Assembly: GCF_006716465.1 (NCBI RefSeq)
Contig: NZ_VFPB01000001.1
Span: 1,088,983 to 1,152,982 of the forward strand
Direction: 5' to 3'
Source: Pseudoxanthomonas sp. 3HH-4
GTDB lineage: Bacteria > Pseudomonadota > Gammaproteobacteria > Xanthomonadales > Xanthomonadaceae
Length of the DNA stretch: 64,000 nt
Numbering within the stretch: position 1 is the stretch's first letter; every line of letters starts with the position of its first letter. Below are positions 1-9,058 of this stretch, piece by piece. Under the pieces are notes generated by a model. The model did not search any database and had not been told where the DNA came from. It worked only from the letters and a program-made list of their open reading frames with translations. The translations under genes were made by a program, and so were the position numbers.

Positions 1-913
1 CGCTGGCCGCCATGAACGCAGTGAACAGGTTGATGCCCAGCCACACCACGCGGCCGCGCACGGCGCGCTTGACCGGCGAGAACAGGTCCTCGTCCTCGTC
101 CAGGCCGGCGGCGCCCAGCGCCTGGTGCTCGGCCTGCTCGCGGATGATGTCCACCACGTCGTCGATGGTGATGCGGCCGAGCAGGATGTTGTTGTCGTCC
201 ACCACGGGCGCGGACACCCAGTCGTGGTCGGAGAACTGGCGCGCGACTTCCTGCGCGCTCTCGCCCACGTCGATGGCCGGCTGCTCGTCGTCGATCAGCC
301 GGTTGATGGGCGTGGTGTCCTCGTGCGTGACCAGCGCGGCCAGCGGCACGCGGCCCAGGTACTGGTGACGGCGGCTGACCACGTACAGGTGGTCGGTGTG
401 GTCGGGCAGTTCGCCGCGCAGGCGCAGGTAGCGCAGCACTACGTCGACGTTGACGTCGGCGCGCACGGTGACCACGTCCGGGTTCATCAGGCGGCCGGCG
501 GTGTCTTCCGGGTACGACAGCACCTGCTCCAGGCGCTCGCGGTTCTCGCGGTCCATCGACTTGAGCACTTCGTCGATGACGGTGTCAGGCAGGTCCTCGA
601 CCAGGTCGGCGAGGTCGTCGATGTCGAGGTCCTCGACCGCGGCGACGATCTCGTCGGTGTCCATGTCCGCCAGCAGGCTTTCGCGCACTTCATCGCCGAC
701 GTGCACCAGCACTTCGCCGTCGTCCTCGGGATCGACCAGGCCCCAGACGACTTCGCGCTTGCCGGGCGGCAGCGATTCCAGCAGGTTGCCGATCTCCGCG
801 GGCGACAAGGTGTTGACCAGCCGGCGCACGGGCCCCAGCCGACCGCTGTCGAGCGCGTCGGAGAGCAGGCGCAACTGGCGTGCGGTCTTGTCGTGGCGGA
901 TGGTCTCGACCAT
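1..913 (-). CDS. mgtE: Magnesium transporter MgtE (3' part cut off by window edge)
   Basis: Divalent cation (Mg2+) channel of the inner membrane. The visible 304 residues from ATG 911-913 match the cytosolic half of MgtE: an acidic N domain (about residues 1-130, rich in Asp/Glu, with VEDLDIDDLADLVEDLPD-like repeats) followed by two CBS domains (about 135-265) and then the first hydrophobic stretch (VVWLGINLFTAF, about 288-300) just before the edge. The family is about 450 residues, so the five-helix pore domain lies outside the window. It is the last gene of the rpoN/PTS cluster, separated from ptsI by a palindromic repeat pair, so it may have its own promoter. No Mg2+-riboswitch-like leader was recognised in the 127 bases between that repeat and the start. 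Confidence 0.93.
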   Translation of the reverse strand, partial: MVETIRHDKTARQLRLLSDALDSGRLGPVRRLVNTLSPAEIGNLLESLPPGKREVVWGLVDPEDDGEVLVHVGDEVRESLLADMDTDEIVAAVEDLDIDDLADLVEDLPDTVIDEVLKSMDRENRERLEQVLSYPEDTAGRLMNPDVVTVRADVNVDVVLRYLRLRGELPDHTDHLYVVSRRHQYLGRVPLAALVTHEDTTPINRLIDDEQPAIDVGESAQEVARQFSDHDWVSAPVVDDNNILLGRITIDDVVDIIREQAEHQALGAAGLDEDEDLFSPVKRAVRGRVVWLGINLFTAFMAAS

Positions 914-1040
914 TCGGTACTCCGGAATGGGGCCGATCCGTCAGGCGGATGCGACCGGGGCATCAAGCGTTCATTCCGCCATTATCGCCCGGGCTGCGAT
1001 TTATGGACACCCTGGAGAAGGAGGAGAAGTGGGGCCAGAT

Positions 1041-1105
1041 GTGGGAGCGACGTAAGTCGCGATGGACCACCGGGAATGCCCCATCGCGACTTACGTCGCT
1101 CCCAC
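1041..1105. repeat. REPIN-like pair of inverted palindromic repeats
   Basis: A 25-base element (1041-1065, beginning GTGGGAGCGACGTAAGTCGC) is followed after 15 bases by its exact reverse complement (1081-1105). Two related copies occur at 43539-43631 and 63216-63343, each also as a facing pair. It lies just past the ptsI stop, so the RNA hairpin could end or stabilise the ptsI transcript. There is no U-run, so it is not a classic terminator. Confidence 0.85.
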
Positions 1106-1115
1106 AACAGGTACC

Positions 1116-2837
1116 TCAGGCCGCAGTGGCGGCTTTGAGCCAGCGCTCGATGCCGGCGCGATCGCGCGCCTGCAGCAGTTTGGCCGCGCGTGCCTGCAGG
1201 TCCGACAGGTCGCTGTCTCGGATCGCCTTGCGCAGTTCCAGCAGCGTGGCCGGGTGCAGGCTGAACTCCCTCAGGCCCAGTGCCAGCAACATCGGGGTGA
1301 GCGCGGGGTCGCCGGCGATCTCGCCGCACATCGCCACCGGCACCTTGTGCTCCGCGCCGATGCTGATGACATGGCGGAGCAGGCGCAGCACGCCGGGATG
1401 CAGGGGGGAATAGAGTTCGCCCAAGGCCTCGTTGTTGCGGTCGGCCGCCAGCAGGTACTGCACCAGGTCGTTGGTGCCGATCGAGACGAAATCCACCACG
1501 TCCACGAAGCCATGGAACGCGATCGCGGCCGCGGGCACTTCAATCATCGCGCCGAGCTCGACCTGCCCGGCGATCTCGTGCCCCTGCTTGCGTAGTTGCA
1601 GAGTCAAGCGACGCACGCGGCGGCGCACTTCCATCATCTCTTCGCGGCTGCTGACCATCGGCACGAGGATGCGCACCGGCCCGTAGCCCGATGCGCGCAG
1701 GATGGCGCGCAGTTGTGTGTCGAAGACGCCGGCATGCGCCAGCGACAGGCGCACGCCGCGCAAGCCGAGCGCCGGATTTTCTTCGTCGCCGACGACGAGC
1801 CCGGTGCGGTCGGCCTTGTCCGCCCCCAGGTCGAGCGTGCGGATGGTGACGGGGCGGCCATTCATGCCAAGCACGAGGTCGCGGTAGACCTGGAACTGTT
1901 CGTCCTCGCCGGGCAACTCGCGGCGCTGCAGGAACAGGAATTCGGTGCGGTACAGGCCCACGCCGGATGCACCCAGTGCATGGGCATTCGCCACATCTTC
2001 CAGTGACTCGGCGTTGGCCCACAAGGCGATGTCGACGCCGTCGCGCGTGCGGCTGGGCTTGGAACGCAGCCGGCCGAGTTCGCGCGCCTCACGTGCCGCA
2101 TCACGCAGGCGCTCACGGTAGCGACGCAGGTCCTCCGGATCGGGATTGACCACGACCTCGCCCGTGCTGCCGTCCACCAACAGCACGTCGCCATCGTTGA
2201 TTTTCTGCAGGGCCTGCGCGTTGTTGACCACCAGCGGCAGGTGCAGGCTGCGCGCGAGGATGGCGCTGTGCGACAGCGTGCTGCCGGCGGCGGTGATGAC
2301 GGCGACGACACCTTGCTGCTGCAGTTCCGCCAGCTCCGACGGCGCCACGTTGTCGCTGACCAGGATCTCGCCTGCCGCGCCGGGGGTATCGTCCGCGCGC
2401 TGGTGCAGGTGTGCGTGGATGCGCCCGATCACATGATCGAGGTCGTCCATGCGGCTCTTGAGGTAGGCGTCGTCCATGCCGTCGAAGACGGCGGCCAGGC
2501 GGTCGCGTTGCAGGCGCAGCGCGTAGTCCGCCGAATAGCGGCCGGTGCGGATCAGTTCGTCCAGGCCATGCAGCAGTTCGGGGTCGTCCAGCAGCAGGGC
2601 ATGCAGGTCGAGGAACTCGCCCACCTCCTTCGCCAGCGCGCCATGCAGGCGCGCGCGCAGGCTGTGCATCTCGCGGCGGGTGGCGTCGACGGCGTCGTGC
2701 AGGCGGGCCAGTTCGTCATCGACCTGGTCCGGGCGGATGTGCTGCTCGGCGACATCCAGGACATGCGGCAGCCGGACCCGGGCGCGTCCCAGCGCGCTGC
2801 CGCGCGACGCTCCATGGCCCGGCAGCAGCGCCCGCAT
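1116..2837 (-). CDS. ptsI: PTS enzyme I, phosphoenolpyruvate-protein phosphotransferase
   Basis: Transfers phosphate from phosphoenolpyruvate to HPr, the first step of the phosphotransferase system; cytosolic. 573 residues, the usual EI length. It has the HPr-binding/phospho-His N domain with the active histidine at about residue 190 in GSTLSHSAILARS, the PEP-binding barrel with GLYRTEFLFL and RTLDLGADK, and the C-terminal MCGEIAGDP cysteine motif. It has no GAF domain, so it is EI rather than the nitrogen-type PtsP. The ATG overlaps the HPr stop (TGATG), so the two are translationally coupled. No sugar-specific EIIBC lies nearby, which suggests that this EI feeds regulatory partners or a distant fructose PTS. 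Confidence 0.96.
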   Translation of the reverse strand: MRALLPGHGASRGSALGRARVRLPHVLDVAEQHIRPDQVDDELARLHDAVDATRREMHSLRARLHGALAKEVGEFLDLHALLLDDPELLHGLDELIRTGRYSADYALRLQRDRLAAVFDGMDDAYLKSRMDDLDHVIGRIHAHLHQRADDTPGAAGEILVSDNVAPSELAELQQQGVVAVITAAGSTLSHSAILARSLHLPLVVNNAQALQKINDGDVLLVDGSTGEVVVNPDPEDLRRYRERLRDAAREARELGRLRSKPSRTRDGVDIALWANAESLEDVANAHALGASGVGLYRTEFLFLQRRELPGEDEQFQVYRDLVLGMNGRPVTIRTLDLGADKADRTGLVVGDEENPALGLRGVRLSLAHAGVFDTQLRAILRASGYGPVRILVPMVSSREEMMEVRRRVRRLTLQLRKQGHEIAGQVELGAMIEVPAAAIAFHGFVDVVDFVSIGTNDLVQYLLAADRNNEALGELYSPLHPGVLRLLRHVISIGAEHKVPVAMCGEIAGDPALTPMLLALGLREFSLHPATLLELRKAIRDSDLSDLQARAAKLLQARDRAGIERWLKAATAA

Positions 2838-3106
2838 CAGGCGTCCTCGTCGAACCGTCGTTCGAACAGCGAAACCACTTCCTGCATGGCGGTGGCCTCG
2901 TCCTCACCCTCGATGCGGACGATGACCGGCGTGCCCTGGCCGGCGGCCAGCAGCATGACGCCCATGATGCTCTTGGCGTTCACTTCGCGGCCCTTGGCCG
3001 CCAGCGTGGCGTTGCAGCGGAAGCCGGACAGCGTCTGTACCAGCTTGGCGGTGGCACGCGCGTGCAGCCCGAGGCGGTTGGATATTGTGAGTTCGCGTTC
3101 AAGCAT
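2837..3106 (-). CDS. ptsH: Phosphocarrier protein HPr
   Basis: Small cytosolic phosphocarrier between EI and EIIA proteins, and the target of HprK. With the start at 3104-3106 the protein has 89 residues and the key sites fall exactly at the canonical numbers: His15 in LGLHARAT (phosphorylated by EI) and Ser46 in NAKSIMGVMLL (phosphorylated by HprK). An in-frame start 18 bases upstream would shift these to 21 and 52, so I prefer the shorter form. The ATG lies inside the end of the upstream EIIA gene (stop 3099-3101). The retained Ser46 together with hprK in the same cluster indicates a functional HPr-Ser-P switch. Confidence 0.95.
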   Translation of the reverse strand: MLERELTISNRLGLHARATAKLVQTLSGFRCNATLAAKGREVNAKSIMGVMLLAAGQGTPVIVRIEGEDEATAMQEVVSLFERRFDEDA

Positions 3107-3491
3107 CGTCGTGAATGACTCCATTGCGTGCGCCGGCCGCAGCGGTGGCCGGCAGTTCGTCCAGTCCCTGTTCCGAATAATTCATCACGCGCAACAACAT
3201 GGGCAGGCTGAGCGCCGAGACGCGGCGCACGGGCGTGCCCAGGCGCGCGAGCTTGCCGGCCAGGTTGCTGGGGCTGGCACCGTACAGATCGGTGAGCACC
3301 AGCACGCCATCGCCGCTGTCCACGCGCCGCAGCGCCGCGGATGCCTGCGGAAGCAGCGCGTCCAGGTCGGCGTCGAACGCCACCTCGAAGGCCTCCGCCT
3401 TCAAGGGAAGTTGCCGCAGCAGCGCGGTGGCGACCGCCAGGATCGCCGCGCCCACGCCAGGATGAGTTACAAGAAGAATGCCACAGGCCAT
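3099..3491 (-). CDS. PTS EIIA component of the mannose family (regulatory, stand-alone)
   Basis: A 130-residue stand-alone EIIA-Man domain that accepts phosphate from HPr-His-P. Active His10 is in LLVTHPGVG, and the LTDLYGASPSNLA stretch (about residues 67-79) is the family signature. Mannose PTS permeases normally also need EIIB, EIIC and EIID, and none is present here. In proteobacterial clusters of this type (hprK-rapZ-EIIA-HPr-EI) the protein is regarded as regulatory. The gene overlaps ptsH by 8 bases. It is separated from rapZ by 171 bases that carry a palindromic repeat, so EIIA-HPr-EI may form their own transcript. Confidence 0.9.
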   Translation of the reverse strand: MACGILLVTHPGVGAAILAVATALLRQLPLKAEAFEVAFDADLDALLPQASAALRRVDSGDGVLVLTDLYGASPSNLAGKLARLGTPVRRVSALSLPMLLRVMNYSEQGLDELPATAAAGARNGVIHDDA

Positions 3492-3577
3492 GCCGGAACG
3501 TTAACAGACGGGCATGACGGGCTGGAAGCGGTGCGGATGGAACGGTAAGGGTTCCGGGGTGTCCGCTCCTTGACCTC

Positions 3578-3602
3578 GTAGAGCGGGGCTTGCTCCGCTG
3601 CT
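3578..3602. repeat. Short palindromic repeat (AGCGGGGCTTGCTCCGCT type)
   Basis: An imperfect stem of about 7 pairs, AGCGGGG/CTCCGCT around a CTTG loop, lies in the 171-base gap between rapZ and the EIIA gene. Sequences of this TAGAGC...GCTTGCTC...GCT form are dispersed short repeats in Xanthomonadaceae intergenic regions (family knowledge). It could mark the end of the rapZ transcript. Nothing else was recognised in this gap. Confidence 0.5.
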
Positions 3603-3662
3603 TTGCTGTACGAAGCGCCGGAAGGTGTCAGCCGGGCAAACTCGGCTCCACGAAACCGGGGA

Positions 3663-4586
3663 TCAATCCAGTTCGCGGTGGAAGGTGGCGACCTCTTCCC
3701 AGCCCTGCTCGCGCGCATGCCGCGCCATGGTTTCGGCCAGGTAGACCGAACGGTGCTTGCCGCCGGTGCAACCGAAGGCGATGGTCACGTAGCTGCGGGT
3801 CTCGCCGCGCAGGCGGGGCAGCCAGGTATCCAGGAAACCGCTGACTTGGCCGACGTACTCCGCGACCTCCGGTTGGGCGTCGAGGAACGCCCGCACCTTG
3901 GGATCCCGGCCGGCATACGGGCGCAGTTCGGGATTCCAGTGCGGATTGGGCAGCACCCGCGCGTCGAACACGAAGTCGGCGTCGGCGGGCACGCCCCGCT
4001 TGTAGGCGAAGGACTCGAACAGCAGCGAGAGCTGCGTGCCCTTGTTGAAGGCGAACTCGGCGATGATCCGGCGGCGCAGCTGGTGGACGTTGAGTTGGCT
4101 GGTGTCGATGACGACGTCGGCCTCGTCCCGCAGGGGCTGGATGATCGCGCGCTCCTGGTGGATGGCTTCCTGCAGGGACAGTCCACCGTGGCCCAGCGGA
4201 TGGCGGCGGCGGGTGTCCGAGTAACGCCGCAGCAGCACCTCGTCATCGGCATCGAAGAAGATCAGTCTGCCTTCCAGCCCCAACTGCGCCAGTGCGGCGC
4301 GCCACTGGGCCAGTTTGGACAGGTCGCTCTGGCGGCTGCGCACATCGATGCCGATGGCGATTCTGGGCGGCAGTTCGTCCTCGCGCATCAGGCTGCGGAC
4401 GAAAGATGGCAACAGGTCCACCGGCAGATTGTCGATGCAGTAGTAGTCGAGGTCCTCGAAGGTCTTCAGCGCCACCGACTTGCCCGAGCCGGACAGGCCG
4501 CTGACGATCACCACGGTCGGTGGAAGTGGCGGTGTGGTGCCGTTCTCTTCGTGCGCGTCCACGGGGTTGTTGCCGGCCTGCGTCAT
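3663..4586 (-). CDS. rapZ: RNase adapter / nucleotide-binding protein RapZ
   Basis: 307-residue cytosolic P-loop protein of the RapZ (YhbJ/YvcJ) family. In enterobacteria it binds GlmY/GlmZ small RNAs and delivers GlmZ to RNase E, tuning amino-sugar synthesis; whether it does so here is unknown. The Walker A motif GLSGSGKS is at residues 30-37, IDNLPVDLL follows at about 52-60, and the C-terminal signature [10 protein letters not shown] is at about 274-283. The ATG overlaps the hprK stop (ATGA). Its place between hprK and the PTS genes is conserved in many proteobacteria and fits a link between PTS phosphorylation state and cell-wall precursor supply. Confidence 0.95.
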   Translation of the reverse strand: MTQAGNNPVDAHEENGTTPPLPPTVVIVSGLSGSGKSVALKTFEDLDYYCIDNLPVDLLPSFVRSLMREDELPPRIAIGIDVRSRQSDLSKLAQWRAALAQLGLEGRLIFFDADDEVLLRRYSDTRRRHPLGHGGLSLQEAIHQERAIIQPLRDEADVVIDTSQLNVHQLRRRIIAEFAFNKGTQLSLLFESFAYKRGVPADADFVFDARVLPNPHWNPELRPYAGRDPKVRAFLDAQPEVAEYVGQVSGFLDTWLPRLRGETRSYVTIAFGCTGGKHRSVYLAETMARHAREQGWEEVATFHRELD

Positions 4587-5536
4587 GGCGTGCTGCGCTC
4601 CAGCAGGTTGCTGTGGCGCGCGATGAACATTGCGGCAGGGTCGATGCCCTTGGTGCGCAGGATGTGCAGGCGCGTCGCCGCTTCGGTGAGCACGGCCAGG
4701 TTGCGGCCGGGCATCACCGGCAGGGTGATCAGCGGCACGTCCAGGTCCAGCACGTGGCGGGTGCCGGAATCGCCGGTCAGGCGCTCGTAGCCATGCGGGT
4801 TGGGCTCGGTCATCGGCCGCGTGAGGTGCACGATCAGGCGCAGGTACTTGTTCTTCTTCACGGCGGTGTCGCCGAACATCTCGCGGACGTTGAGCACGCC
4901 CAGGCCGCGCACTTCCAGCAGGTCTTGCAGCAGCTCGGGGCAGGTGCCGTCCAGCACGTCCGGTGCGATCTGGGTGAACTCGGGTGCGTCGTCGGCCACC
5001 AGCCGGTGGCCGCGGCTCAGCAGTTCCAGGGCGAGCTCGCTCTTGCCGGATCCTGCTTCGCCGGTAATGAGCACGCCGATGGAATAGATCTCCATGAACA
5101 CGCCATGCAGCGTGACGCGCGGCGCCAGCGTGCGTGCCAGATGGTAGGACAGATGATTGAGCAGTTCATGGCCGCGCTTGGGGGAGAGCCACAGCGGCGT
5201 GTCGTTCTCGTTTGCCGCCTCCCGCAGGTCCTCGGGGCAGGACTGGTTCTTGCTGATCACCAGCGCCAGCGGCTTGGCCTGCACGATCTTCTCGATGGTC
5301 TCCCAGCGTTGGCGGGAATCCAGCGAATCCAGCCAGGTTAGTTCCTCGGTGCCCAGGATCTGCACCTTGTTGGGATACACCGCGTTGAGATAACCGGCGA
5401 GCGAGGGGCGCCGCGACACGGTATCGCCGGATTCGAGTATCCGCTTCTCGCCTTTCTGGCCGGCCAGCCAGCGCAGGGCCAGCTTGTCCTTCTGCTGATC
5501 GAACAGTTCACGGGCGGTGATGCTGGTATTCATCAT
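4583..5536 (-). CDS. hprK: HPr kinase/phosphorylase
   Basis: Bifunctional cytosolic enzyme that phosphorylates and dephosphorylates HPr on Ser46. 317 residues, close to the family's 310-330. The N-terminal domain (about 1-130) is followed by the catalytic domain with conserved His144 (TLHGV), Walker A GEAGSGKS at 159-166, and the family signature [17 protein letters not shown]. Two ATGs stand in a row at 5531-5536; either could be used. It overlaps rapZ by 4 bases. In many related clusters an EIIA-Ntr gene (ptsN) sits between hpf and hprK; here that 232-base space holds no such gene. Confidence 0.95.
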   Translation of the reverse strand: MMNTSITARELFDQQKDKLALRWLAGQKGEKRILESGDTVSRRPSLAGYLNAVYPNKVQILGTEELTWLDSLDSRQRWETIEKIVQAKPLALVISKNQSCPEDLREAANENDTPLWLSPKRGHELLNHLSYHLARTLAPRVTLHGVFMEIYSIGVLITGEAGSGKSELALELLSRGHRLVADDAPEFTQIAPDVLDGTCPELLQDLLEVRGLGVLNVREMFGDTAVKKNKYLRLIVHLTRPMTEPNPHGYERLTGDSGTRHVLDLDVPLITLPVMPGRNLAVLTEAATRLHILRTKGIDPAAMFIARHSNLLERSTP

Positions 5537-5720
5537 GCGGATGCGGCCGGCAGGAGGGGGTGCCGGGCCCGGGCAGCAACGCGCGCATCGACACCGTCGT
5601 CACGTTCGCATGCCGGGAGGCGGCGTCTGCCAGTGTAATGGCCCATCCGCAGGTTCGCGACCGCGTGGGCGCTTGGCGGCGCGCTACGTGCGTGTAGTGC
5701 GCGCCGCGATCAGTGAAGGC

Positions 5721-5739
5721 CGCTCCGCAGGGCGGAGCG
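5721..5739. repeat. Short GC-rich inverted repeat between hpf and hprK
   Basis: CGCTCCGC / GCGGAGCG with a 3-base loop, 30 bases past the hpf stop on the minus strand. There is no T-run after it, so it is either a processing/stabilising hairpin or a REP-type fragment. The rest of the 232-base gap (5537-5768) holds nothing I recognise. Confidence 0.5.
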
Positions 5740-5768
5740 ACCTTGCGTGGCATCACGTGCGGCCGGCG

Positions 5769-6089
5769 TCAGCCGATCAGCTCGCCGCGCGCCGCCGTGC
5801 GATGGACGTCATTGCGCTTTTCCTTGTGCTTGACCAGCAGGCGGTCGAGCTTGTCGGCCAGGATGTCGATGGCGGCGTACATGGTCTGCGCACCGGCGTC
5901 GGCGTGCAGGGTGCGACCCGCCACGATGATCGTGGCCTCGGCCAGGTAATCGGGCTTGCGGGTTCCCAGCTGCGTACGGACCTCGAAGGGTTGCTCGAAG
6001 TGGCGTTCGAGCCGCTTCAGTTTGGTTTCGACGTATTCGCGCAAGGCGGGAGTGACTTCGATTTCATGGCCGTAAGTCTCGATACGCAT
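5769..6089 (-). CDS. hpf: Ribosome hibernation promoting factor HPF (short form)
   Basis: 106-residue short HPF/RaiA-family protein that binds the 30S A/P region in stationary phase and promotes inactive 100S ribosomes. The start at 6087-6089 is set by a strong Shine-Dalgarno (AAGGAGGCAAC before ATG) and by the family start MRIETYGHEIEVT. The sequence shows the beta-alpha-beta fold pattern with KLKRLERHF and ADKLDRLLVKHKEK. It lacks the long C-terminal dimerisation domain, so it is the gamma-proteobacterial short type. It lies downstream of rpoN as in Pseudomonas and Xanthomonas, separated by 261 bases, so an extra promoter is possible. Confidence 0.95.
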   Translation of the reverse strand: MRIETYGHEIEVTPALREYVETKLKRLERHFEQPFEVRTQLGTRKPDYLAEATIIVAGRTLHADAGAQTMYAAIDILADKLDRLLVKHKEKRNDVHRTAARGELIG

Positions 6090-6350
6090 GTTGCCTCCTT
6101 CGGGTCGGTAGAACCGCGCGCGGGGCGCGGATGGCGTGTCATGGAATGACAACGCGGACAGGGTCTGGGTTCCGGCAATCCTCCTCTGGCAGTTGTGATG
6201 GGAAGCGGTGCTTCCAGGATCAAAGATGGACCCGTCGGCGGCAACTATCAACCTCTGGCGCGTTCTTTTTCGCGCACTACGAGCAGGTGTGAAAAATGCG
6301 TTGCGCCGCCTTGGAACGCGGTCACGGAACCGGTGCGCGCCAAGCAGGAT

Positions 6351-7784
6351 TCAGGCGATGCGCACGCGTTCGTGCGAAGAGAGGATGTTCAGTGCTTCGC
6401 GGTACTTGGCCACGGTGCGCCGTGCCACCGGAATGCCGGACGCCTTGAGCAGGTCCGCGAGCTTCGCGTCGGATAGCGGCTTGCGGGGATTCTCGGCGTC
6501 GACCAGCCGGCGGATCATCGCCTGGATGGCGGTGCTGGACGCTTCACCGCCGCCCTCGGTGTCGATGCCGGAGGCGAAGAAGGCGCGCATGGGAAGGGTG
6601 CCGCGCGGTGTACGGACATACTTGCGGGCGATGGCGCGCGACACGGTGGATTCATGCAGGCCCACTTCTTCGGCCACGTCGCGCAGTGTCAGCGGTCGCA
6701 GCGCCTGCTCGCCGAATTCCAGGAAGCCGGCTTGCTGGTGCAGCAGGCAGCGCATGACCTTGAGCAGGGTCTCGCCGCGCGCTTCGACGCTTTTCAGCAG
6801 CCAGCGGGCTTCCTGCAGTTGCGCCTTCAGGTAGCCGGCATCGCTGTCGCCGCATTGCCGGATCATCTGTTCGTAACCGCGATGGATCGCGATCCGCGGC
6901 AGCGTGCTGCCTGCGAGCGCGGCGCGCCACACGCCCCGCTGGCGCCAGACCACGCAGTCGGGCACCACGTAGGTGTCGTGCGAGAGGTCGCCGATCTGCG
7001 CCCCTGGCTTGGGATCGAGCGTACGCAGCAGGTGCACGGCCTCGTCCACCTCGGCGACCGGTCGCTTCATCTCCTGGGCGATGCCGGCCACGCCGCTGCG
7101 CGGCAGGCGCTCCAGGGCCGTGTCCGCGATCTGCAGGGCCAACGCCTTGCCCGGCGTGTCGTCGCTCAGCACGGCCAATTGCAGATGCAGGCATTCGCCC
7201 AGCGTCCGGGCTGCGACGCCCACCGGGTCGAAACGCTGCACCTGGTGCAGGACGACGAGGACGTCCTCTTCGTCCGCTTCGATATCCGGACGCAGCGCCT
7301 GCACGATGCCGGACAGTGGTTCGCGCAGGTAACCATCTTCTTCCAGGGCATCGATCAGCGTGGCGCCGATGCGGCGGTCGCGCGGGGAGAGGTGGGACAG
7401 GTGGAGTTGCCACAGCAGGTGCCCGTGCAGCGTATCGGCTTCGGCCACGCGTTCGGCCGGGCTGCCGCCGTCTTCGTCGTCGAACGAGCCACCGCCCGAG
7501 GAGGTCCATGGGCCTTCATCCGGCGACCAGTCGTCGCGATCATCGGGCGCGTCGCGTTCGGCTTCCCTGGGGCTTTCTTCGGGTGGACGATCATCCTCGG
7601 TGCCATGCGCGGGCGCGGGTTCTTCGTCGGCCTCGGTCCAGTCGAGCAGGGGATTGGTCTCCACGGCCTCGGTCAGCTCGATCTCGAGTTCGGCGGTGGA
7701 CATCTGCAACAGCCGAATCGCCTGACGCAACTGTGGCGTCATGACCAGGTGTTGTCCCAGCGATGTCTGCAGGCGTGGCTTCAT
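6351..7784 (-). CDS. rpoN: RNA polymerase sigma-54 factor RpoN
   Basis: Alternative sigma factor that recognises -24/-12 promoters and needs AAA+ activators. 477 residues from ATG 7782-7784. Region I is the Gln/Leu-rich activator-contact segment (LQTSLGQHLVMTPQLRQAIRLLQ), followed by an acidic linker (about 50-110), the core-binding region, a helix-turn-helix (VGLHESTVSRAI) and the RpoN box ARRTVAKYRE at about 454-463. I prefer this ATG over upstream starts because MKPRLQTSLGQ is the family start. It sits downstream of lptB with a 45-base gap, as in most beta/gamma-proteobacteria. Confidence 0.97.
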   Translation of the reverse strand: MKPRLQTSLGQHLVMTPQLRQAIRLLQMSTAELEIELTEAVETNPLLDWTEADEEPAPAHGTEDDRPPEESPREAERDAPDDRDDWSPDEGPWTSSGGGSFDDEDGGSPAERVAEADTLHGHLLWQLHLSHLSPRDRRIGATLIDALEEDGYLREPLSGIVQALRPDIEADEEDVLVVLHQVQRFDPVGVAARTLGECLHLQLAVLSDDTPGKALALQIADTALERLPRSGVAGIAQEMKRPVAEVDEAVHLLRTLDPKPGAQIGDLSHDTYVVPDCVVWRQRGVWRAALAGSTLPRIAIHRGYEQMIRQCGDSDAGYLKAQLQEARWLLKSVEARGETLLKVMRCLLHQQAGFLEFGEQALRPLTLRDVAEEVGLHESTVSRAIARKYVRTPRGTLPMRAFFASGIDTEGGGEASSTAIQAMIRRLVDAENPRKPLSDAKLADLLKASGIPVARRTVAKYREALNILSSHERVRIA

Positions 7785-7829
7785 GTCCGACCCAGGAACC
7801 CGAAAGGCGGCCAAGAGCCGCCGACGGGA

Positions 7830-8549
7830 TCACAGGCGGAAGGTTTCGCCCAGATAGACCCTGCGTACGTCCGGATTGGCCAGCAATGCGTCCGGGGCCC
7901 CCTGCGCCAGAACGCTACCGGCATTGAGGATATACGCCCGGTCGCAGATTCCCAAGGTTTCGCGCACGTTGTGGTCGGTGATCAGCACGCCGATGCCGCG
8001 GTCCTTGAGGTGTTTCACGATGCGCTGGATCTCGCCGACCGAGATGGGGTCGACGCCGGCGAAGGGTTCGTCCAGCAGCATCAGGCGCGGGCGGGCGGCG
8101 AGGGCACGGGCGATTTCCACGCGCCGGCGCTCACCGCCGGACAGGCTGGCGCCCAGCTGGTCGGAGACATGGGTGATCTGCAGTTCGTCCAGCAGCGAGG
8201 CCAGTTCGCGTTCGATGCCCGCGCTGTCCAGGTCCTCGCGCAGTTCCAGCACCAGGCGGATGTTGTCGGCGACGCTGAGCTTGCGGAACACCGAAGGTTC
8301 CTGCGGCAGGTAGCCCACGCCCAGCTTGGCGCGCTGGTACATCGGCTGCGCGGTGATGTCCTTGCCGTCCAGTTCGATGGTGCCTGCGTCCGCAGCCACC
8401 AGGCCGACGATCATGTAGAAGCAGGTGGTCTTGCCGGCACCATTCGGACCCAGCAGGCCCACCACTTCGCCCGGCTGCAGGGTCAGCCCGAAATCGGCGA
8501 CGACCTCGCGCTGCTTGTAGCGCTTGCGCAGTCCCTTCGCGGTCAACAT
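7830..8549 (-). CDS. lptB: LPS export ABC transporter ATP-binding protein LptB
   Basis: Cytosolic ATPase that drives LPS extraction from the inner membrane with LptFG. 239 residues. Walker [10 protein letters not shown] is at 34-42, the ABC signature LSGGE at 136-140, Walker B LMLLDEP at about 157-163, and the LptB C-terminal end with [22 protein letters not shown] residues is present. The start codon is adjacent to the lptA stop (1-base overlap at 8549). It is part of kdsD-kdsC-lptC-lptA-lptB, which makes KDO and exports LPS. Confidence 0.97.
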   Translation of the reverse strand: MLTAKGLRKRYKQREVVADFGLTLQPGEVVGLLGPNGAGKTTCFYMIVGLVAADAGTIELDGKDITAQPMYQRAKLGVGYLPQEPSVFRKLSVADNIRLVLELREDLDSAGIERELASLLDELQITHVSDQLGASLSGGERRRVEIARALAARPRLMLLDEPFAGVDPISVGEIQRIVKHLKDRGIGVLITDHNVRETLGICDRAYILNAGSVLAQGAPDALLANPDVRRVYLGETFRL

Positions 8550-9058
8550 CAGTTCTTGCCCTGTGAGGGTGCCGCCGCCTTGGGCTGGATCACGGTCCGT
8601 ACGCGGGTGCCGTCGCCGCCGCTTTCCATGTTGCCGGACTTGGTGTTGTAGACCATGCGCTGTCCGCTGTTGGAGCCGCGGTCGGACTTCACGGTGTAGT
8701 TGCCGATGAAGGTGATGGTCTCCGACTTCATGTCGTACTCGACGCGATCGGCCTGGGCATCCATCCAGCTGCCGTCGTCCATCTGCTGCTTCATCTTCAC
8801 CTGCTTGCCGGTGAAGATGGAGCGTGAGATTTCGCCGTCGGCCATGTGGATCTCGGCAGCGTTGGAGCGGATTTCCAGCGACCCCTGGGTGACGACCACG
8901 CCACCGCCCAGCACGGTCTTGCCATTGCCTTCCATGTTGCCGGACTGGCTGCCGGAATCGATGGTCATGGCCTGGTTGCGGTCCGTGGACTTGGCCATGG
9001 CACCTGCGACGGGCAGCAGGAGCAACAGTGCGGCACTAGCGAGCAGAGCGCGGTTCAT
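8549..9058 (-). CDS. lptA: LPS transport periplasmic protein LptA
   Basis: Periplasmic beta-jellyroll protein that forms the bridge carrying LPS from LptC to LptDE. 169 residues, with a cleavable signal peptide (hydrophobic [19 protein letters not shown], cut after about residue 22) and the OstA-like pattern [18 protein letters not shown] and [11 protein letters not shown]. It overlaps lptC by 23 bases and abuts lptB. The C-terminal tail is rich in Pro/Ala/Gln, as is common in this family. Confidence 0.94.
   Translation of the reverse strand: MNRALLASAALLLLLPVAGAMAKSTDRNQAMTIDSGSQSGNMEGNGKTVLGGGVVVTQGSLEIRSNAAEIHMADGEISRSIFTGKQVKMKQQMDDGSWMDAQADRVEYDMKSETITFIGNYTVKSDRGSNSGQRMVYNTKSGNMESGGDGTRVRTVIQPKAAAPSQGKN

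Noticed and set aside
1041..1105. Reading the facing repeats as a CRISPR fragment or IS terminal repeats
   Set aside because: Only two arms in inverted orientation per site, no direct-repeat array, no transposase and no target duplication.
5508..5756. A possible 82-codon minus-strand gene in the hpf-hprK gap
   Set aside because: No family match, no Shine-Dalgarno, overlaps the hprK start and a palindrome.
6654..8651. A 665-codon plus-strand open frame opposite rpoN and lptB
   Set aside because: Antisense shadow crossing two conserved genes; no start signal or motif.
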